Source: UBA5796 sp040752455 (GTDB taxonomy: Bacteria; Chloroflexota; Anaerolineae; Anaerolineales; Villigracilaceae). Taken from it: a stretch of 64,000 nucleotides of DNA. The position numbers and the translations under genes were made by a program. The stretch is from assembly GCA_049324115.1 (NCBI GenBank), contig JBMOMN010000006.1, forward strand, positions 88,730 to 152,729. The letters run 5' to 3'. This document shows, one piece after another, positions 58,315-64,000 of the stretch. The stretch's first letter is position 1. Every line of letters starts with the position of its first letter. The notes beneath the pieces were generated by a model. The model worked only from the letters and a program-made list of their open reading frames with translations, had not been told where the DNA came from and did not search any database.

Positions 58315-59630
58315 GGAGTCTCCGCATCAATCCGTTGTGGGTTTCGCATCCAATCCCAACTCAATAACTGGCGGTCTTCTTCGGACAAAGGGCGGCCCGC
58401 CGCACGACGATAGACGGCGCGGTAGGCCTTGGCAGTGCGTTCCCAACTGAAGTCCATAAGGCGGTGCCTCCCCCTCTTCCTCAAACTATCGCGCAGTTGC
58501 TCGTCCGTCGCCATGCGTTGAACGGCATTGGCAATTTCCTCGATGGAAAATGGATCAAACAGAAGCGCCGCATTCCCGGCCTGCTCGGGCAGTGAAGTAA
58601 CCGTTGAACAGGCGACAGGCACATGCTCGTACCAAGCTTCAAAAACGGGTCCACTGGCAGCTTCGAACAAGGTCGGTACAATGACGAACTGGGACAATTT
58701 GTAAATAGCTCTTAGTTCCTCAGGCGATACCATCCCAAGAAACTGTACCTGAGAATCTAAGTTGAGTTTTTCAATGCTTTGCCTTATTGTCGGCCAAAAG
58801 GTTGACTGCAGATTTCCTGTGCAGACTAACCGCACAGTCAATCTTTCCTGGTCACGCAATTCTGCCAAGGCAGCCAATAACCGAAGATGATTCTTGTGTT
58901 CCCAAAGCATGGAGGGATAGAAAGCAAACTCGCTTGGCAGGTTATATTTTTCTCTCATTGATTGAAGCAATTCTTGTGTTGGCTCGGCAATTGCCCAAGT
59001 GGGGGCTCCCCAAGGAATCACCTGAATCTTTTCAGGACTTAGTCCATATTGTTCTACAAGATCATTCTTGACCCACTGAGAGCCCGCAACAACGACCCGC
59101 GCATAATGACATCCTGCCTGATATACGCTTTCCCGCCATTGGATCAAACTGGGTTTAAAAAATTGGGGATAGTGTAAATGCTGCAAGTCATGGGGGTTGT
59201 ATACCGAAGGCAAAGCACAAAGCGTAAAGCGCTGGTCGGGGAAATGGATCACATCACAGCCCAAATTTTCATAGAAGCCCTTGGAAAGCGGAACATTAAA
59301 GCCATTGGAAGGCGGATTGACAAAATCGTACAGCCACTTGTGAACGCTTCTTGCCGCGGAGCGCAGCCAGGCAGGCACGGTTTCGAAAGGCCGCTGGTCA
59401 TCTTCCGGCTTGGGGCCGCGCATCAGGCGTTGATTGGGACCCATATAGGGTTTCAGCCAGTCAGGATTTTCCCAAGGGCCAATGATGATATATTCTTCGT
59501 CCCCGTCTTCTAATCTGCCCAAAGCTGAAACCAGACCAATCAAAACCGATTCCACGCCGCCCGCGCCGCCGTTGGGAGAGCGTTGGGCATTTATGGCAAT
59601 ATGCAAAGAGTCACCGTTCTCAGATGGCAT
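58311..59630 (-). CDS. Family 4 glycosyltransferase
   Basis: A 439-residue GT-B enzyme. The N-lobe has NAQRSPNGGAGGVESVLIGL; the C-lobe has FYPSMLWEHKNHLRLLAAL, VRLVCTGNLQ and VPTLFEAASGPVFEAWYEH with the conserved Glu pair. It overlaps the GNAT gene by one base (TAATG) and the DegT gene by four, so this is one tight operon. Confidence 0.9.
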   Translation of the reverse strand: MPSENGDSLHIAINAQRSPNGGAGGVESVLIGLVSALGRLEDGDEEYIIIGPWENPDWLKPYMGPNQRLMRGPKPEDDQRPFETVPAWLRSAARSVHKWLYDFVNPPSNGFNVPLSKGFYENLGCDVIHFPDQRFTLCALPSVYNPHDLQHLHYPQFFKPSLIQWRESVYQAGCHYARVVVAGSQWVKNDLVEQYGLSPEKIQVIPWGAPTWAIAEPTQELLQSMREKYNLPSEFAFYPSMLWEHKNHLRLLAALAELRDQERLTVRLVCTGNLQSTFWPTIRQSIEKLNLDSQVQFLGMVSPEELRAIYKLSQFVIVPTLFEAASGPVFEAWYEHVPVACSTVTSLPEQAGNAALLFDPFSIEEIANAVQRMATDEQLRDSLRKRGRHRLMDFSWERTAKAYRAVYRRAAGRPLSEEDRQLLSWDWMRNPQRIDAETP

Positions 59631-60121
59631 TAACTCAAATCCTTGAACATAATTATCTTTTCATCCGCCTCTTGTCCCACCATCACCGCTTGACGTGTTT
59701 CTTCGTAAAATCCCATTGCCTCATATAACCGAATGGCAACAGTGTTGCTGGCATAAACAGACAATCTGACGCGATGGCATTTCAATTTACAAGCCTCGTC
59801 AAGTGTATATTCAAGCAAGTGCTTACCGATTCCTTTTCCGTGAATTCGATGATCCACCATAACTCCAAAACTCGGTATTGAGAAACCTTCATCCCAGCCG
59901 CGCAACATTGAAAGTCCTACAATTTGATGGTTGAGAATTGCCACAAAATATCTGTCTCGATGGGGCTGACGCGCAATGTATTGGGCGGTTTCAGAAGTAA
60001 AAGGGAAGGGACGAAAATAGCGTACAATTTCGGGGATGTTGTTATCAGCAAGAAAATGGACGAGATTCTCGTAATCAACCAGATCCACTTTGCGAATGGT
60101 GATATCTGCGCGTAGGGCCAT
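59630..60121 (-). CDS. GNAT N-acetyltransferase
   Basis: About 163 residues from ATG 60121, which follows the upstream GT stop after one base. The GNAT core is clear: ITIRKVDLVDYENLVHFL, VAILNHQIVGLSML, FGVMVDHRIHGKGIGKHLL (acetyl-CoA pyrophosphate loop) and VYASNTVAIRLYEAMGFYEE. It could acetylate the amino sugar made by the neighbouring DegT enzyme; that is inferred from position. Confidence 0.88.
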   Translation of the reverse strand: MALRADITIRKVDLVDYENLVHFLADNNIPEIVRYFRPFPFTSETAQYIARQPHRDRYFVAILNHQIVGLSMLRGWDEGFSIPSFGVMVDHRIHGKGIGKHLLEYTLDEACKLKCHRVRLSVYASNTVAIRLYEAMGFYEETRQAVMVGQEADEKIIMFKDLS

Positions 60122-60122
60122 T

Positions 60123-61388
60123 TTACAGATTGTTTGCCAAATTGCCCCGCTTTTGGAGAACTGCGCAAAAGGCATCAACATAATGCTCCGCAATATCATC
60201 CCAATTCGGACGGGGGTCATTTACGGCATCCAACGCCGATTGTTTGTACGCACTATAGTTTTCGACCAAGTCATTAAGTGCCCGCGCTATGGAATCGGGC
60301 GAGTTTGGATCAAACCAACCAATTTTGGCGCTATGCCCAGAGAGGTGTTCTCGTAAAACAGGAATATCAGAACACAGAACTGGCACTCCCAAACTTAAGG
60401 CTTCTTCTATTGGATAGCTTCCCCCGCCTTCGGATAGAGTGGGCATGATTAATGCTTTCGCATTTTTTACTATGGACAAAACAAATTTGTCCGGGATATA
60501 TCCAAGTGAAAAGAAATCCTTGTTAGCAGTAAGACCCGTACGCAATATTACGCCCAGCAAACGCGCCTCCCATATCCCAGTGGGGCCGTGACAACCTGGA
60601 TTGAAGATTTCTGTGCCTCCCCCAAATAAGACCAAAGGCCATTCAGCACGCTGCTTAAATTTTGCCGAAGCTAAAAACAAATTATAATGATTTTTGTGCG
60701 TTTGAATATTTGCAGGGAAGACAATATAATTTTCAGGCAGATTGAATTCGCTTATGTCAACATCTTCCACAAAATCTAAAGAATCAGGCAAGATATCATG
60801 TCGAATTATTTTGACGTTCCTGACTAAACCCGCGTAATGAAAATTCAGTCTGTTTAGAGTGTTTTCTGATGAAACGATTATTTGTTTGGAATTCTTCAAC
60901 CACTCTAACATATTTTCTTTTTCTTGCTTGGTCTTTTCCCATCCGAGTATTTCTGGAAAATCGAAAAAAGTTAGATCCTGCACAGTACAACAAACTACTC
61001 GATTCAATAAGCCCTTCGGGAATTGGTTTTTGTGCGGCCAAAAAACATAGGTAACATCATTATCACCAGAGTAAAGCTTTAAGATGTTTTGTAGCTCACG
61101 GTTGTCTGCTTTTGCGGCCCTAGACAACATTCGCCTTGTTAAAAAATTGGAAAGACGAAGTTTCTTGATGAACGCAGAAAATCGATTTAGTTTGGCGGAA
61201 GAAACTACTGTGGTTTTTTCGTTTCTTAACAAATCTTGGAAGGCTTCATTTCTTGGACCTAGGAATGTAACGTGACTAATCCGCGGATTCTTATTAATTG
61301 CCGAAACCAATCGGAAAAGAAGCCTCTCCCCTCCCCCTGGATTAATAATTGGACTCCAGATAAATACCTTCAATTTTTCTTTTTCCAT
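60123..61388 (-). CDS. Family 4 glycosyltransferase
   Basis: A 421-residue GT-B enzyme starting MEKEKLKVFIWSPIINPGGG. C-lobe motifs are VFPANIQTHKNHYNLFLASA, LVLFGGGTE and MPTLSEGGGSYPIEEALSLG with the ExxxxxxxE pair. AT-rich. It precedes the GNAT gene by one base; the 61389-61452 gap upstream shows nothing notable. Confidence 0.9.
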   Translation of the reverse strand: MEKEKLKVFIWSPIINPGGGERLLFRLVSAINKNPRISHVTFLGPRNEAFQDLLRNEKTTVVSSAKLNRFSAFIKKLRLSNFLTRRMLSRAAKADNRELQNILKLYSGDNDVTYVFWPHKNQFPKGLLNRVVCCTVQDLTFFDFPEILGWEKTKQEKENMLEWLKNSKQIIVSSENTLNRLNFHYAGLVRNVKIIRHDILPDSLDFVEDVDISEFNLPENYIVFPANIQTHKNHYNLFLASAKFKQRAEWPLVLFGGGTEIFNPGCHGPTGIWEARLLGVILRTGLTANKDFFSLGYIPDKFVLSIVKNAKALIMPTLSEGGGSYPIEEALSLGVPVLCSDIPVLREHLSGHSAKIGWFDPNSPDSIARALNDLVENYSAYKQSALDAVNDPRPNWDDIAEHYVDAFCAVLQKRGNLANNL

Positions 61389-61452
61389 AATAATTCACAT
61401 TATTGATTACCAAGCGACCTGATACTTTAACAAAAGAATAAAGGGTATTCTC

Positions 61453-62274
61453 CTACTTCATGCGAAAAGCGATCCCGATTGATGGTTCATCATCAAGATT
61501 CTCGATAAATACAAACCCAGGTTGTGTCCTTTTAAATTCCATCCAAACTTCTAATAAACTATTCAAGCCTAGGGGGAGAGGGGGGCGCAGGTCGTTAAAC
61601 CTTGTAGTGGCAATAGTGCCATAGCGCCTTTCATCTCCTTCATAATTCAAATCATCAAATACTAGAGCTCCCCCAATTGAAACGAGCGGAAACGTATCAC
61701 ATAAGTCCCACCAAGCTCCAAGAATCGAATGATCACCATCCACGGTGACTAAGTCAAATGTTTCCGGGAATGGTTTTGGATTTCGAATAATCCAATTCAA
61801 GCGATTTTGTTTTTTACCTAGAAAATTTTCAGGCAAAGTATCGTGGCTATTCCCGCTAACAAATGTCAAATCAAGTTCTTGATTTAGGCATCTGCTCAAC
61901 TCACGTTTGACAAAACCTGGCCCTGGGTTCTGCACACCTCCGTAGTTTTTCATCCATATATCAAAGAGAAATGCTTGTGTGGTCGGCGACTCTATAAGCA
62001 CTTGAGCAAGGGACCAACCTCGACGAGTACCAATCTCTAAATAATTTCGAGGTTTAATTACGCGTGACAACGTTCTTAGAGCAATTCGGATTTCCCAATA
62101 CTCCACTTCCGCTTTCAAAGCAATATCAAACTTGTCAAGTAAGTACCTATACCAATAGCCGTCATCCGTTAGGCACTCAATTGTGTCCCTTACATCTTGA
62201 ATGATTGGCTTTGTTCCTAATAATTTCTTGATAGACTTAAGATTTTTCTCATGAATGCTTAGATTTGTATCCAT
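61453..62274 (-). CDS. Class I SAM-dependent methyltransferase (Methyltransf_24 / CmcI-like)
   Basis: About 273 residues from ATG 62274 (AGGA upstream). LSRVIKPRNYLEIGTRRGWS is motif I, FDLVTVDGDHSILGAWWDL carries the acidic metal or substrate residues, and GGALVFDDLNYEGDERRYG follows. The pattern fits O-methyltransferases of the cephalosporin-hydroxylase-like group seen in glycan loci. The frame is open upstream to 62397, but that part is encoded by the 168-bp inverted-repeat element at 62288-62455 and is probably not native. Confidence 0.82.
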   Translation of the reverse strand: MDTNLSIHEKNLKSIKKLLGTKPIIQDVRDTIECLTDDGYWYRYLLDKFDIALKAEVEYWEIRIALRTLSRVIKPRNYLEIGTRRGWSLAQVLIESPTTQAFLFDIWMKNYGGVQNPGPGFVKRELSRCLNQELDLTFVSGNSHDTLPENFLGKKQNRLNWIIRNPKPFPETFDLVTVDGDHSILGAWWDLCDTFPLVSIGGALVFDDLNYEGDERRYGTIATTRFNDLRPPLPLGLNSLLEVWMEFKRTQPGFVFIENLDDEPSIGIAFRMK

Positions 62275-62287
62275 TATTTTCCTCGTC

Positions 62288-62455
62288 ATATGAGCCTGTT
62301 GCATGAATTCGTGGGAGAAATTCTTCGTCCCACTTGAGTCCCTGAAAGGGCGCGAAAACGGGAATGATGCCCCACTCTGACGCCAAATGGTCGACACTTT
62401 CTGGGACGGCGCCCCACCGTTTTCGGCGAAGGGGGTTTGTGCAACAGGCTCATAT
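62288..62455. mobile_element. 168-bp MITE-like element with perfect 16-bp terminal inverted repeats
   Basis: atatgagcctgttgca (62288-62303) and its exact complement (62440-62455). TGAGCCTGTTGCA resembles terminal repeats of IS5-like elements, and the TA at each edge fits a TA target duplication. The right end contains the stop codon of the Wzt-like gene; the left end lies 14 bases before the methyltransferase start. Confidence 0.82.
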
Positions 62456-63712
62456 ATTCCTTGTATTTTCTAGAGATTCCCACGACCACTTTCCAGGAAT
62501 ATCAATCAAACCACTCGTTTGCACCCCATTTATTTCTAACAGCAGATGCTCCGAATCTGCAACTATCGATTGATCTTCTGAATTCACATACAATCTAAAC
62601 CAAGCCGAATAAATGCCAGATCGCAAGCCAAGCAAAGGGAGATGTATGCGAATCCGATGTTGTCCAGGCAAAAATGTGGGAGAAAGACCCTGAACATCCG
62701 TCCTAAGATGAACTAAATATTGTCCGCTACTATTTTCAATCACAAAATTCAGAAAAGCACTTGGTAATTTAACTTCAGTAAAAATCTCCATCTCAGCAGT
62801 AAGGGGGTCCAATGATGTATAGATTGTGTTCGGTTTTTGTATTAATCTTGCCCCGATAATTTGCGTACCTTGCAATAATTGGGATGTAACACGTTGATAT
62901 CCATTTTCTTGGTATTGATGTATCACTCGAGCTGGTTCTCCATCTGCCTCAATTCGACCATTGTTTAAATAATAAACTTTTGTGCAAAGTGTTTGTACAA
63001 CAGCAAGATTGTGACTCACAAAAAAAACTGTCCGTCCTGTTAGCGCCATATCCCCCATTTTCCCTAAACATTTTTTCCGGAATTCAGTATCGCCTACCGC
63101 TAACACTTCATCAACTAATAAAATCTCAGGGTCCAAGTGAGCCGCCACCGCAAAGGCCAGGCGCACATACATGCCGCTGGAATAGCGCTTGACGGGGGTA
63201 TCAATGAACTTCTCCACTTCGGCAAAGTCCACGATCTCGTCGAACTTGCGGGTTACTTCGGCTTTGCTCATCCCCAAAATAGCACCATTCAGGTAGATAT
63301 TCTCCCGTCCGGTCAGTTCGGGGTGGAAACCGGTGCCTACTTCGAGCAGGCTGGCGACTCGGCCTTTGACTTTGATTTTCCCCGAAGTCGGCGCAGTCAC
63401 CCGTGAAAGGATCTTGAGCAGGGTGCTCTTGCCCGCCCCGTTGCGCCCGATGATCCCCAGCACCTCGCCCTGCTCGACCGTGAAAGAAACGTCTTTCAGC
63501 GCCCAGATGGTATCACCCTCACCCCCATCCCCTCCCCCAGTATTGGGGGAGGGGCGCAGGGGTGGGGGCATTTCGCCGATCTTCGCCAGCGGGTTGGGCT
63601 TGCCCCGCGCTTTGGCCCACCAGAGCTTCAGGTCATTGGTAAAGGTCCCGGTACCAATCTGGCCCAGGCGGTAGGTTTTGGAAAGATGTTCGACGGAGAT
63701 GACGGTTGGCAT
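62450..63712 (-). CDS. Wzt-type polysaccharide ABC transporter ATP-binding protein
   Basis: A 420-residue export ATPase. The nucleotide-binding domain has Walker A (GIIGRNGAGKSTLLKIL), the RYSSGMYVRLAFAVA signature, Walker B (EILLVDEVLAVGD) and the switch His (FFVSHNLAVV). The C-terminal 160 residues form a Wzt-like beta-sandwich that recognises the glycan. Residues 49-67 (Pro/Gly-rich) are encoded by a palindromic repeat inserted between the first strand and Walker A. The stop TGA belongs to the inverted-repeat element at 62288-62455. The permease partner is not in the window and should lie beyond 64 kb. Confidence 0.92.
   Translation of the reverse strand: MPTVISVEHLSKTYRLGQIGTGTFTNDLKLWWAKARGKPNPLAKIGEMPPPLRPSPNTGGGDGGEGDTIWALKDVSFTVEQGEVLGIIGRNGAGKSTLLKILSRVTAPTSGKIKVKGRVASLLEVGTGFHPELTGRENIYLNGAILGMSKAEVTRKFDEIVDFAEVEKFIDTPVKRYSSGMYVRLAFAVAAHLDPEILLVDEVLAVGDTEFRKKCLGKMGDMALTGRTVFFVSHNLAVVQTLCTKVYYLNNGRIEADGEPARVIHQYQENGYQRVTSQLLQGTQIIGARLIQKPNTIYTSLDPLTAEMEIFTEVKLPSAFLNFVIENSSGQYLVHLRTDVQGLSPTFLPGQHRIRIHLPLLGLRSGIYSAWFRLYVNSEDQSIVADSEHLLLEINGVQTSGLIDIPGKWSWESLENTRNI
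63514..63570. repeat. Palindromic repeat inserted in frame in the Wzt-like gene
   Basis: caccctcacccccatcccct and cccccagtattgggggaggg form a C-rich/G-rich palindrome. It keeps the frame and encodes PPPLRPSPNTGGGDGGEGD. Related in style to 6763-6816. Confidence 0.8.
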
Positions 63713-63724
63713 AGGGGGAAATTT

Positions 63725-63793
63725 ATCCGCTAATCTACGCTAATCGGCGCGAATTGACCAGAGATTGGTGTAGAGTCGCGTGGATTAGCGGAT
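63725..63793. repeat. Palindromic repeat (atccgctaatc...gattagcggat)
   Basis: The arms at 63725-63735 and 63783-63793 are exact 11-base complements, with gctaatcggcgcgaattg phrases between. Related sequence lies at 33885-33945. It separates the Wzt-like gene from its truncated duplicate. Confidence 0.75.
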
Positions 63794-63794
63794 T

Positions 63795-63887
63795 CTTGGC
63801 CCACCAGAGTTTCAGGCCGTTGGTACCCATACCAATCTGGCCCAGGCGGTAGGTTTTGGAGAGATGTTCGACGGAGATGACTGTCAT
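63795..63887 (-). pseudogene. Truncated duplicate of the Wzt-like gene 5' end
   Basis: Encodes MTVISVEHLSKTYRLGQIGM and then GLKLWWAKNPLI, nearly identical to the first 35 residues of the gene at 63712, after which homology is lost in the repeat at 63725-63793. No ATPase motifs remain. Confidence 0.85.
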
Positions 63888-63942
63888 AAAGGATGAAGGA
63901 TGAATTATGAAGGATGAATGGTGCTGCAAATGTCTTGTTTTA

Positions 63943-64000
63943 TTTCTCTACCGGACAACCCCTTAACGCGAATACCGCGAACGGAGCGAGTTTTGCTGAT
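63943..64000. mobile_element. Second copy of the 38591-type MITE, cut by the window end
   Basis: ttctctaccggacaacc and taacgcgaataccgcgaac match the left end and interior of the element at 38591-38773. The right end lies outside the window. Confidence 0.65.

Overview
The window looks like chromosomal DNA of a high-GC bacterium, most plausibly a member of the Chloroflexota (Anaerolineae-like). This is an inference from gene content: a DUF4012 protein, a LysM protein with a Cys-rich N-terminus, a Hint-domain lipoprotein, a PF14907 nucleotidyltransferase, a lasso-peptide cluster, and very many short palindromic intergenic repeats. No 16S rRNA or other decisive marker is present.

Positions 1-11300 hold mostly housekeeping genes on the plus strand: cdsA (cut by the window edge), glpX, a tRNA-Asn with a perfect consensus promoter, a lipoprotein with a Hint domain, a SelW-like selenoprotein read through an in-frame TGA directly ahead of trpS, dtd, an APH-fold kinase, an HNH-nuclease pair, and purB. 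On the minus strand are an FmdB-like zinc ribbon, a DHOD-like protein, a 39-residue membrane peptide and an FprA-type ferredoxin-NADP reductase.

Positions 11400-24130 hold cell-surface and specialised genes. On the minus strand are a secreted two-repeat protein, a DUF4012 protein, a LysM protein and a Wzz/BY-kinase, followed by a compact lasso-peptide cluster in the order cyclase - precursor - HprK-like kinase - B1 - B2. In that cluster the leader of the precursor is encoded inside the 3' end of the cyclase gene. Next to it is an AT-rich restriction-modification islet: a Phd-type protein, a beta-class DNA methyltransferase and a frameshifted restriction enzyme.

Positions 24186-31025 are one 2279-residue secreted protein that joins a complete GH13 alpha-amylase to a C-terminal gingipain-type (C25) protease.

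Positions 31425-63712 are one long minus-strand surface-polysaccharide locus. It has nucleotide-sugar genes (two DegT aminotransferases, a LegB-like dehydratase, a nucleotidyltransferase), a sugar-phosphate transferase with an unusual domain order, about eleven glycosyltransferases, an O-antigen ligase, acyl- and methyltransferases, a FemAB-like protein, and a Wzt-type export ATPase. It is interrupted by a run of three toxin-antitoxin modules interleaved with broken copies of one methyltransferase gene, an intact IS4-family element with a 9-bp target duplication, and a pair of HU-like genes next to a phased array of six palindromes.

A theme running through the window is invasion by short repeats. 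Some are nested in one another, with a readable target duplication and empty sites elsewhere in the window. Several sit in frame inside protein-coding genes and add new peptide segments; one supplies a stop codon.
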